From DATFDN01 sp963767645 (GTDB taxonomy: Bacteria; Pseudomonadota; Alphaproteobacteria; Acetobacterales; Acetobacteraceae), in assembly GCA_963767645.1 (NCBI GenBank), contig CAVYEW010000008.1, positions 62,001-126,000 on the forward strand: a DNA stretch of 64,000 nt, in the 5' to 3' direction. A program made the position numbers and the translations under genes. The notes beneath the pieces were generated by a model that searched no databases, was not told the origin of the DNA, and was given only the letters and a program-made list of their open reading frames with translations. Positions within the stretch are counted from its first letter, which is position 1; each line of letters begins with the position of its first letter. Positions 15,870 through 23,638 of the stretch are shown in pieces.

Positions 15870-18212
15870 ATGCGGCTCGGCAAATTACTCTACATGGCGC
15901 ACCGACGAGCCGCGGCCGGGCCGGTTTCGGTCGCGGCCCTGGCGCTGCCATGCCTGGGATACGCGCAACCGGCGCCGGTTACTCAACTGCCCGAGGTCAA
16001 CGTCGTCGCTCCCTCGCCGCTGCTGGGCTCGGGCATCGACCGCAACAAGGCTCCGGCCAGCGTCAACGTCCTGACCGGGCAGGACATCGAGAGGACCGGC
16101 ATCCCGAACGCGCTCGAATCGCTCAACGAGCAGACGCCAGGGGTCGCGCTCGACGATGCGCAGGGCAACCAGTTCCAGCCCAACCTGGAGTATCGCGGCT
16201 TCATCGTCTCGCCGCTGGACGGCAATCCGCAGGGACTCGCGGTCTATGTGAACGGCGCGCGGTTCAACGCGCCCTTCTCCGATTCGGTGAACTGGGACCT
16301 GCTGCCATCAATCGCGATCGATCGGGTGAATCTTGAAGGGTCCAACCCCGTATTCGGCCTCAACGCGCTCGGCGGATCGCTCTCCATCCAGCTCAAGAAC
16401 GGCTTCACCTGGCACGGCGGCCTGGCTGAGCTTTACGGCGGCTCATTCGGCACCGTCGATGGCAGCCTGCAATACGGCAAGCAGAGCGGCAACGTCTCGA
16501 CCTACGTTGCCGGCAACGTGTTCCACAGCGATGGCTGGCGTCAGCTCAACGCCTCCGACGTCCGCCAATTCTATGGCGACGTGGGCTGGCGCTCCGAGCA
16601 GGCGGAGCTACACCTGAACGTACTGCTCGCCGACAATGTGCTGAACAGCCCGGGAACGCTGCCGGTGCAGCTCCTTGACGTGGACCGCACCGCCACCTTC
16701 ACCGCGCCCAACCGGACGACGAACAAATATGGTCTGGTCAGCCTGTCCGGCACCTGGAGCGTTACCGACTCCACCTCGCTCCAGGGCATCCTTTATTATG
16801 ATAACCTGTCACAGCGCATCGCCAACGGCAACGCCGCGGACGTGGCCGTGTGCGCGACAACGCCCGGCTTCCTGTGTGGCGGCAGCGGCAACCCGCTGCT
16901 CGACCGCACCGGCGCTCCTATTCCGGATTTCCTGAGCGGCGGCCCCTACTCGCAGCTCAACAACGAGGCAGTGGATTCCAACGGCTACGGCGCCGCCCTG
17001 CAGGTGACGCACGATTCGACGCTGCTTGACCGGCACAACCAACTGGTGGCGGGGCTGAGCTTCGACGGCGGCGTGTCGACCTTCACCGCGAGCACGCTGC
17101 TCGGCGGCGTGACCGACGTGAACGGCGTGTTCATCGGCCCCGGCATCCTGATCGACCAGCCGGGCGGCCCGATCGCGCCGGTGCGCGTCGGCATCACCAA
17201 CGCCTATTACGGGGCCTATTTCGCCGATGTCTTTGACATCACCCCCAAGCTGGCGCTGTCGCTCGCGGGCCGGCTCAATGTCGCGCAGATCGATTTGAGC
17301 GACCAGAACGGTACGGCGCTCAGCGGCAACCACAGTTACGCCCATTTCAACCCAGGAATTGGCCTGACCTACCAGGCCCTGCCCAGCCTTTCGCTCTATG
17401 CGAGCTATTCCGAGGGGAACCGCGCGCCGACTCCCGCCGAGCTGTCCTGCGCGAGCCCGACAAGCCCGTGTACGCTCGCCAATTTCTTTACCGGCGACCC
17501 AAACCTCAATCAGGTGGTCTCGCACACGATCGAGGCCGGGCTGCGCGGCCGGCTGCGCTCCGCCGGGGGTGCCAATATCGACTGGAATCTCGGGTTGTTC
17601 CGCACCAACGACGACAATGACATCGCCTTCGTCGCCAGCGCCGTCCCCGGCCTCGACTATTTCCAGAACGTCGGGCAAACGCGCCGGCAAGGCCTGGAAG
17701 CCGGGCTCACTTGGCGCGGGCCGCGTCTGCGCGCCTGGATCAACTACGCCTACACGGACGCAACGTTCCAGTCGCCGCTGACGCTCGACAGCCCGCTCAA
17801 TCCCGCCGCCGATGCGAATGGCCAAATCCATGTCGTGCCCGGCAGCCGGCTGCCGGGCGTGCCGGCGCACCGCTTCAAGCTCGGCGCCAACTACGCGGTC
17901 ACGGATGCTTGGACAATCGGCTTCTCGGGACTGGTCAGCAGCGGCCAGTACCTGTTCGGCGACGAGGCCAACCTGACCTCGAAGACGAACCCGTACGTGG
18001 TGCTGAACGCCAACACGAGCTACCGGCTGACGCAAAACCTCGAATTCTTCGGCCTGGTGCAGAATTTGCTGAACGTGAAGTACGAGACTTTCGGCACTTT
18101 CTCGCCCACAAGCTCGGTGCCCATCGCCCAGGTCCCCGGCGCTACGATCACACGCAGCCTCAGTCCGGCGCCGCCGATCGCCGCGTATGGCGGGGTGAGA
18201 TTTCGATTCTGA
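15870..18212 (+). CDS. TonB-dependent outer-membrane receptor
   Basis: 780 residues. Signal region with LALPCLGYAQP cleavage (near 36), TonB box-like LPEVNVVAP (near 43), plug domain (about 55-170: APASVNVLTGQDIERTG, LEYRGFIVSPLDG, VYVNGARFNAPF, NALGGSLSIQLKNG) and a 22-strand-type barrel ending in GGVRFRF with the C-terminal Phe needed for outer-membrane insertion. Extracellular loops have two Cys pairs (VCATTPGFLCGG; SCASPTSPC). No iron-related neighbour is present, so the substrate is open. The start at 15870 has a GGAG upstream; ATG 15894 is an alternative. Divergent from a two-component system that may control it. Confidence 0.95.
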   Translation: MRLGKLLYMAHRRAAAGPVSVAALALPCLGYAQPAPVTQLPEVNVVAPSPLLGSGIDRNKAPASVNVLTGQDIERTGIPNALESLNEQTPGVALDDAQGNQFQPNLEYRGFIVSPLDGNPQGLAVYVNGARFNAPFSDSVNWDLLPSIAIDRVNLEGSNPVFGLNALGGSLSIQLKNGFTWHGGLAELYGGSFGTVDGSLQYGKQSGNVSTYVAGNVFHSDGWRQLNASDVRQFYGDVGWRSEQAELHLNVLLADNVLNSPGTLPVQLLDVDRTATFTAPNRTTNKYGLVSLSGTWSVTDSTSLQGILYYDNLSQRIANGNAADVAVCATTPGFLCGGSGNPLLDRTGAPIPDFLSGGPYSQLNNEAVDSNGYGAALQVTHDSTLLDRHNQLVAGLSFDGGVSTFTASTLLGGVTDVNGVFIGPGILIDQPGGPIAPVRVGITNAYYGAYFADVFDITPKLALSLAGRLNVAQIDLSDQNGTALSGNHSYAHFNPGIGLTYQALPSLSLYASYSEGNRAPTPAELSCASPTSPCTLANFFTGDPNLNQVVSHTIEAGLRGRLRSAGGANIDWNLGLFRTNDDNDIAFVASAVPGLDYFQNVGQTRRQGLEAGLTWRGPRLRAWINYAYTDATFQSPLTLDSPLNPAADANGQIHVVPGSRLPGVPAHRFKLGANYAVTDAWTIGFSGLVSSGQYLFGDEANLTSKTNPYVVLNANTSYRLTQNLEFFGLVQNLLNVKYETFGTFSPTSSVPIAQVPGATITRSLSPAPPIAAYGGVRFRF

Positions 18213-18246
18213 TCGGCCGCCGAGGGGTTCTGCTCAGCCGCCGCGA

Positions 18247-18883
18247 TCACACCACCGCGTCGCGGATCATCTGCGGATACGGAACGGTGTCCCGGAACGA
18301 GTCGCGTCGGGATAGGGCGTCGAAATAGCGTTCCAGGTTCGGATGCCGTCCGCGCCAATCGAGTTCCGGGAAGCGGACGTCGAAATAGCCCAGCACCGAG
18401 CCGAAGCCGACATCGGCCAGCGTGAAGCGGTCGGCGACGGCGTATTCGCGGGCGGCGACGACCCGCGCCATCTCGGCCAATCCGCCGTCGATCTTGCGCG
18501 TCTGTCTTGCGACCCACGGCGTGCTCTGGTGCGCTTCGGGCCGGCGGCGCTCGAAGAAAACCAGCAGGAAGGCGTCGCAAACCCCGTCGGCCAGGACCAG
18601 GCATTTGCGCGCCGCGAGCCAGCCATCGTCATCGCGCGGCATCAGCGCCGGGACCGGGTATTTGCGTTCCAGCCACTCCAGGATGTAGCTCGAATTCGTA
18701 GACCGTGCTGCCGTCGTCCAGAATCAGCACGGGCAGCTTCTCCAGCGGATTGTATCGCGGCAGGCTGGTGTCGGCGTTCCACGGCACCTCGGTCAGCAGC
18801 TCGAACGGGATCGCCTTCTCGGCGAGCGCGATGCGGACCTTGCGCGCATACGGGCTCGGCGTGGCGCTGATCAGCCTCATCAT
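18247..18883 (-). pseudogene. Glutathione S-transferase, frameshifted
   Basis: The N-terminal thioredoxin-like half starts at ATG 18883 (MMRLISATPSPYARKVRIAL, then YNPLEKLPVLILDDGSTVYE) and the C-terminal helical half runs in another frame to 18247 (ARKCLVLADGVCDAFLL ... FTLADVGFGSVLGYFD). One extra A/T near 18694, inside a GAATTC, breaks the frame; without it the protein reads ...STVYE-SSYILEWLERKYPVPALMP and is about 211 residues, normal for a bacterial GST. Its ATG overlaps the TGA of the upstream hydrolase. True pseudogene or sequence error. Confidence 0.85.
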
Positions 18884-19778
18884 GGGACCAACTCTCCTTC
18901 CAGGATGCGTATCGCCTCGATGACCGCATCCGGGGCCTCGCGGGGCAGGAAATGGCCGACGGTCGGCACCACGCGGCGGTTATAGAAGGCGCTGAACTTG
19001 GCGCGCATGAGCCTTCCGATCCCTCGGCCGGGGTCACGCCGTCGGCGGCGCCGTGCAGATTGATGGTCGGCACGATGATACGCGGCTGTGCGGCGAGGCG
19101 CTGCTCGATCGGCTCCAGCGCCGGGTCGCCCGGCGCATTGCCATAGCGGTGCCGGTAGGATTGGATCACCACGTCGACGAAATCCGGATTGTCGAAGCTT
19201 GGCGCGGTGCGGCGATACGTGGCATCGTCGAAGCGCCAGTTGGGCGACCACAGCCGCCACAGCAGCCGGCAGATGTCATGACGGTTCGCGCTCAGGCCGG
19301 CCCGGCCGCGTTCGGTGTGGAAATACCACTGATACCAGAGGCGAAGCTCCTGTTCGGCGGAGGCCGGCCGGGACGCGGCTGCGATGTCCTGGACGTTGTA
19401 GCCGGTGATCGACACCAGCGCGCGCACCCGCTCGGGCCACAAGGCTGCAAGGATGCAGGCGGCCCGGCCGCCCCAGTCATAACCGGCGAGCGTCGCGCGG
19501 GCGATGCCAAGCCGGTCCATGAAGTCCAGGAGGTCGGCGCCGAGTGCCGCCTGCTGGCCCGAGCGCGGCGTATCGGCGCGCAGGAATCGTGTCGGACCGT
19601 AGCCGCGCAGCCAGGGAACCAGGACGCGCCAGCCCGCCTGCGCGAGCGGCGGCACCACGTCGTCCCAGGCCCGTGGGTCGTCGGGAAATCCGTGTAGAAG
19701 GATCAGGGGCGGCCCGGCATCCGGGCCATGTGCCTCGAAGCCGATGTCGAGCGTGGGAGTACGAACGGTTTGCTGCAT
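18880..19778 (-). pseudogene. Alpha/beta hydrolase (epoxide hydrolase/haloalkane dehalogenase type), frameshifted
   Basis: From ATG 19778 (MQQTVRTPTLDIGFEAHGPD) the frame has the oxyanion HGFPDDPRAWDDVV and the nucleophile elbow AGYDWGGR with Asp as nucleophile, as in epoxide hydrolases and haloalkane dehalogenases; WYQWYFHTERGR is a cap-domain feature. Between about 19000 and 19020, after GVTPAEGSEG, the frame changes; the remaining part, KFSAFYNRRVVPTVGHFLP with the catalytic His and ending ILEGELVP, is in another frame to 18880. The total would be close to 300 residues. It overlaps the GST start, forming a two-gene operon in which both members are frameshifted. Confidence 0.85.
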
Positions 19779-19825
19779 CGGGCCGCATTGATCCAGCAAC
19801 CCGACAGCCTGGCAAGCCGGCGAGA

Positions 19826-20575
19826 TCAGGCGGGCGGCGGACTGAGGGAGTTGACGATGCTGTGCGCGAGGGCGCGGCCGAGGCAGAGATAGCCGCGATC
19901 GTTATGGTGCAGCATGTCGGCGGACGTGAACACCGCCGGGCTAGCCCCCTCGCTTGCCCATGCATCCATCAGCCTGGCACGGGAGAACAGGTTCACGCCG
20001 GCCTGGCTCGCCGACTGCGCCATGGCGCGCTCGATAGCGCTCTCGCCGGTGCTGGCGAGGATGCGCGGCGTGCGCTGGTTGTCCATCAGGATCACGTCGA
20101 TGCCGGCCTGCTTCAGCCGCTGCACCCCCTCGGTGAGCTCAGTGCGGAATAGATTGACATCGACACTATGGAGCGCCGCGTTCGCGCCGACCTGCCAGAT
20201 CACGAGCTGAGGACGTACCGCGATCACGTCGGCTTCCATCCGCGCCAGTTCTTCCGGCGCGTCCTGCCCGCCGATGCCGCGATTGAGCACCGCGATATGC
20301 CACTGCGGAAGCTCCGCGGAGAGTTCGGCCTGCAGCACGGCAGGATAGGTGCGTGCCGAGCCCGAGGCGGCGACCCCTTGGGTCGAGGACGACCCCAACG
20401 CCACGATCAATCCCTCGCGGTCGCCCTCAAGCGCCGAGCGCAGATGCGGCATGGCCAGCTTCGGCAGCGACGGGTCCGCCGGGCAGGCGGCGCCCGGAGC
20501 GGCGTGCGCCGGGAGGGCCAGAGCCCGGAGGAGGAGACCGAAGGTGATAAGACGGGCGGGGAATATGGAGCGCAC
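19826..20575 (-). CDS. Secreted SGNH/GDSL-type hydrolase
   Basis: 249 residues from GTG 20575. N-terminal signal peptide (ITFGLLLRALALPAHA) predicts periplasmic location. Block I reads VALGSSSTQGVA (Ser in place of the Asp of GDS, the catalytic Ser kept); block II Gly in NRGIGGQDA; block III WQVGANAA in place of GTN; block V MLHHNDRGY contains the catalytic D/H region. Members hydrolyse esters, lipids or acetylated sugars; the substrate here is unknown. Separated by about 50 bases from the stop of the upstream DUF6065-like gene on the same strand, so it might be co-transcribed with it. Confidence 0.85.
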   Translation of the reverse strand: MRSIFPARLITFGLLLRALALPAHAAPGAACPADPSLPKLAMPHLRSALEGDREGLIVALGSSSTQGVAASGSARTYPAVLQAELSAELPQWHIAVLNRGIGGQDAPEELARMEADVIAVRPQLVIWQVGANAALHSVDVNLFRTELTEGVQRLKQAGIDVILMDNQRTPRILASTGESAIERAMAQSASQAGVNLFSRARLMDAWASEGASPAVFTSADMLHHNDRGYLCLGRALAHSIVNSLSPPPA

Positions 20576-20629
20576 AGGAACGTGTAAGCCATATCTGTTC
20601 TTCGCCGTAAAGGCCCGGACAGAAGGTTT

Positions 20630-21442
20630 TTAGCGCTCAGTCTCTTTTTTCTGCTCCTCCCGAGCGCGGCGCTTCCGGGCGGCGGCGGCATATTGCCCGC
20701 GAGGACGGTTCTCCTGAACGTTGGGCCGTACGACCGTATCGTAATAGTCGTCCCAGTCCTCGGGCCGAAGTCCGGTCAAATCCGGCACTAGCTCATAATC
20801 GTTCAGGGTCGCGTCGTCGTACGCCTGTCGTGGCAGCGGCTGCACCTGCAGCAGGGGAAAGTCAGCGCGGAAATCGACCGGAATGTTGGTCTTGGTGATC
20901 CGCAGGTTGGTGATCAACGGGCCGAACCATCGATCAGTCTCAATGATCCCTTCGTACAGCTCATAAGTCCCGCTCCGGGGCACGTTGGCAGGCGCCCGGA
21001 CCAGGGCGCTCCAGCCCGGACGGGTGCGCAGCACAAGCCCCGTCCACACCTGCAGCAGCCCCGGCTCCTGCAACGCGCCAAGAAATGGCGGCGAGAATTC
21101 ACGAATCTCTTCCGGCGCGACGGCATCAAACTCGGCGCGGAAGTCTGGGAACTGTGCGGCCTTGAGCGGATGCCACTGGTTTGCCCCCTCCCACGTCCAG
21201 ACCATGTCGTTTCCGTCCCATTGGACGCTGAAACTGATCGGCGGGAACACATACCAGCCGAAGGCGGCAGCAGAGGTGGCCGGCTCGCAATAGCGAAAGG
21301 CGCGGGTAGGCAGCGACCCGGCCGCCGAGCGGTCGGCCCGCATAGGATACCGGGCGGTGGAGATGAAGCGGTGAAAGGTGATCAGAGGTCCCCTGACGCC
21401 AGGCTCTGCGGCCTTGTCAGGTTGGGGAAGGAGGGTGCTCAC
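20630..21442 (-). CDS. DUF6065-like protein downstream of the repeat peptide
   Basis: 270 residues from GTG 21442 (MSTLLPQPDKAAEPGVRGPL, GAGG upstream); a TTG at 21490 would extend it by 16. From memory it matches DUF6065: FRYCEPATSAAAFGWYVFPP, VQWDGNDMVWTWEG, then VWTGLVLRTRPGWSALVRAP and TDRWFGPLITNLRIT. It is rich in Trp and aromatic residues, has no signal peptide or membrane helix, and ends in a charged tail (RKRRAREEQKKETER). It starts 87 bases after the repeat-peptide stop on the same strand with no terminator between, so the two are probably one operon. The biochemical role is unknown; a peptide-modifying or peptide-binding partner is an inference. Confidence 0.7.
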   Translation of the reverse strand: MSTLLPQPDKAAEPGVRGPLITFHRFISTARYPMRADRSAAGSLPTRAFRYCEPATSAAAFGWYVFPPISFSVQWDGNDMVWTWEGANQWHPLKAAQFPDFRAEFDAVAPEEIREFSPPFLGALQEPGLLQVWTGLVLRTRPGWSALVRAPANVPRSGTYELYEGIIETDRWFGPLITNLRITKTNIPVDFRADFPLLQVQPLPRQAYDDATLNDYELVPDLTGLRPEDWDDYYDTVVRPNVQENRPRGQYAAAARKRRAREEQKKETER

Positions 21443-21529
21443 GGCGAAGCCTCGGCTCTGAAAGTCAGGAGGCGAACAGAGACCGACCAACCTGCCCGAT
21501 CCCTGTTCCGCTGACCATCTCCGCCCCGT

Positions 21530-21802
21530 CTACTTCTTGGAAGGTGCCAGGCTCGGGGCGTAGCCGCCGAGGCGGACCTTGCCGGCATCGGCTGTTGCTG
21601 GAGCGAGGCTCGGGGCGTAGCCGCCGAGGCGGACCTTGCCGGCATCGGCTGTTGCTGGAGCGAGGCTCGGGGCGTAGCCGCCGAGGCGGACCTTGCCGGT
21701 ATCGGCTGTTGCTGGAGCGAGGCTCGGGGCGTAGCCGCCGAGGCGGACCTTGCCGGCATCGGCGACGCTCGTTGCAGAAATCGACGTTTTATATTGCGAC
21801 AT
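21530..21802 (-). CDS. Four-repeat small peptide, candidate multi-core RiPP precursor
   Basis: 90 residues from ATG 21802; GAGG lies 4 bases and AAGGA about 12 bases upstream. An ATG at 21862 would add 20 residues but has no such signal. A short leader-like segment (MSQYKTSISATSV, 1-13) precedes four 19-residue units of consensus ADAGKVRLGGYAPSLAPAT starting at residues 14, 33, 52 and 71; the last ends in PSKK. K, V, R, L, GG, Y, A, P, S, L are invariant. It has no Cys, His, Trp, Phe or Glu. Identical short cores behind a leader are a hallmark of multi-core RiPP precursors. No known maturase (radical SAM, YcaO, ATP-grasp, LanM) is in the window. A structural repeat protein is the alternative. 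Confidence 0.75.
   Translation of the reverse strand: MSQYKTSISATSVADAGKVRLGGYAPSLAPATADTGKVRLGGYAPSLAPATADAGKVRLGGYAPSLAPATADAGKVRLGGYAPSLAPSKK
21549..21766 (-). repeat. 57-bp tandem repeats encoding the peptide cores
   Basis: Four direct units begin at 21549, 21606, 21663 and 21720 with an exact 57-base period. Copies differ by only one or a few bases (for example GGTATCG for GGCATCG in the third), so the array is recent or kept uniform by recombination. No spacers, so not CRISPR. Confidence 0.95.
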
Positions 21803-22073
21803 TTTCCTCAATTCCTTTGCACCTTGTGATCGCCGTGCCAGCATCGGCGCTGCGGCTTTCACGATGCGGCGATACTTCCATATTAGTGATTTTTTACCGT
21901 GGCTTTGATGTCATCTTCCCGTCAAAGCGACGTTGACACGAATTTTTTGGCGAACTTGCAACTGCAGGCTCAGTGTTTCGAACCGTTTGCATCTTACAAG
22001 GGACTTGGTTGACGGCGGCTAAACGCCTAGTTGTATCGCATATCGAAACATCCATGTGGGGATGCGGTTCGTC
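21803..22073. other. AT-rich upstream region of the repeat peptide
   Basis: About 270 bases with GC clearly below the surrounding genes and no convincing ORF. On the minus strand a TAATAT at 21885-21880 could be the -10 of the peptide gene, about 78 bases before its ATG; no good -35 is seen. The region ends at the tldD terminator, so the peptide operon probably has its own promoter here. Confidence 0.4.
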
Positions 22074-22103
22074 AAAAAAAGGGCGCCCGATGTGGGGCGC
22101 CCC
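22074..22103 (-). terminator. Rho-independent terminator after tldD
   Basis: On the minus strand GGGCGCCC (22102-22095), a 6-base loop, GGGCGCCC (22088-22081), then seven T (22080-22074). It begins 27 bases after the tldD stop and separates tldD from the repeat-peptide operon. Confidence 0.9.
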
Positions 22104-22129
22104 TTCTCAGGTGAAGAGCAATATCGCGG

Positions 22130-23569
22130 TCAAGATGCTGTGCCGCCCACGGTCAATCCGGTGATCTTGAGCGTGGGCTGGCCCACGCCCACCGGCACTC
22201 CTTGCCCGTTCTTGCCGCATGTGCCGATTCCTGGGTCCAGTGCCATGTCGTTGCCGACCATCAATACCTTGGTCAGCGAGTCGGGGCCGTTGCCAATGAT
22301 CGTGGCGCCCTTCACCGGGGCGGTCACGCGTCCGTCCTCGATCAGATAGGCCTCGCTTGCCGAGAAGACGAATTTTCCCGAGGTGATGTCCACCTGCCCG
22401 CCGCCGAAGTTCACCGCATACAGGCCTTGACTGACCGAACGAATCATCTCCTCCGGCGCATGCGCTCCGTTGAGCATGACCGTGTTCGTCATGCGCGGCA
22501 TGGGCGCGTGCGCGAAGGACTGGCGCCGCCCATTGCCGGTCGCGCGCATGTTCATCAGCCGGGCGTTCAGGCGATCCTGCATGAAGCCGACGAGAATGCC
22601 ATCCTCGATCAGCACGGTCCGGTTCGTCGGCGTGCCCTCGTCATCCACCGTGAGGCTGCCTCGCCGATCCTGCATCGTGCCGTCGTCCACTACGGTCACG
22701 CCCGGCGCGGCGATCCGCTGACCCAACAATCCCGAGAAGGCGGACGTCTTCTTGCGGTTGAAATCGCCCTCCAGCCCGTGGCCGATCGCCTCGTGCAGCA
22801 GGATGCCTGGCCAGCCTGGACCGAGCACGACCTCCATCTCGCCAGCCGGCGCGGGGCGGCTGTCAAGGTTCACCAACGCCTGCCGCAGCGCCTCGTCCAC
22901 CGCTGCGCGCCAGACCTGAGGCGCGGTAACGCCGGCGTAGTCGGCGCGGCCCCCCAGGCCATGGCTGCCGGTCTCGCGTCTTCCACCCTGCTCGACCACC
23001 ACGGACACGTTCAAGCGGACCAGCGGGCGCAAATCCGCCACGCGCGTTCCATCGGCGCGAAGGATCTGCACTGCCTGCCACTCCCCTCCCAAGGAGGCCA
23101 TCACCTGGCAGACGCGCTTGTCCTTGCCGCGCGCGTACGCGTCGATTTCGCCGAGCAGGGCGGTCCGCGCCGAGAACTCCATCCTGGAAAGAGGATTGGC
23201 GTCGGAATAGAGCCGGGCATTGGTCGCGCGCGGCGGCTCCGCGCTCACCCCCGAGTGCCCGCTCGCCACCGCGGCCACGCTATCGGCCGCGCGGCTCAGC
23301 GCGGCCTCCGACAACTCGCCAGCATGGGCATAGCCGGTTGCCTCGTCGGCGACTGCGCGCAGGCCGAAGCCAAGTGTGGTGTCGAAGGCAGCGCTCCGGA
23401 TGCGCCCGTCGTCCAGGCCGATCTGCTCGCTTTCGCGGTATTCGAGAAACAACTCGCCGTCGTCGCCGTGGGCGAGCGCTCGGCCCACCAGCCGCTCTGC
23501 GGTGGTGCGTTCCAGCGCTGCGTCCGCGCGCTCGAAGAACAGCTTGTCGGTGGTGGCCAGCGCGCTCAT
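22130..23569 (-). CDS. tldD: Metalloprotease TldD
   Basis: 479 residues, full length. TldD is the Zn-bearing subunit of the TldD/TldE(PmbA) heterodimer, which threads and degrades unfolded peptides and removes leaders of some RiPPs such as microcin B17. The zinc motif is HEAIGHGLEGD (His259, Glu260, His264), and the C-terminal part ends ...GTCGKNGQGVPVGVGQPTLK, typical of the family with its conserved Cys. It lies 69 bases downstream of heme A synthase, same strand, and ends in a strong terminator. Its partner pmbA is at 56066-57406. Confidence 0.96.
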   Translation of the reverse strand: MSALATTDKLFFERADAALERTTAERLVGRALAHGDDGELFLEYRESEQIGLDDGRIRSAAFDTTLGFGLRAVADEATGYAHAGELSEAALSRAADSVAAVASGHSGVSAEPPRATNARLYSDANPLSRMEFSARTALLGEIDAYARGKDKRVCQVMASLGGEWQAVQILRADGTRVADLRPLVRLNVSVVVEQGGRRETGSHGLGGRADYAGVTAPQVWRAAVDEALRQALVNLDSRPAPAGEMEVVLGPGWPGILLHEAIGHGLEGDFNRKKTSAFSGLLGQRIAAPGVTVVDDGTMQDRRGSLTVDDEGTPTNRTVLIEDGILVGFMQDRLNARLMNMRATGNGRRQSFAHAPMPRMTNTVMLNGAHAPEEMIRSVSQGLYAVNFGGGQVDITSGKFVFSASEAYLIEDGRVTAPVKGATIIGNGPDSLTKVLMVGNDMALDPGIGTCGKNGQGVPVGVGQPTLKITGLTVGGTAS

Positions 23570-23638
23570 GGTCGCTCCTTCAGTCGGGATGCCTGGAGAT
23601 GAGCCGTCCGGCCGGCCAGCGCAACGTGCGCTACTTGC

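Noticed and set aside
21549..21766. CRISPR-like array
   Set aside because: Repeats are contiguous 57-bp direct units without spacers, lie inside a coding frame with a ribosome-binding site, and no cas gene is nearby.
21544..21936. Plus-strand repeat ORF opposite the peptide gene (GSGRSRRGGPCRHRLLLER units)
   Set aside because: It repeats only because the DNA does; it lacks a ribosome-binding site, whereas the minus-strand frame has GAGG before its ATG and balanced composition.
22202..23602. 466-codon open frame opposite tldD
   Set aside because: tldD is full length with its zinc motif; the opposite frame has no recognisable domain.
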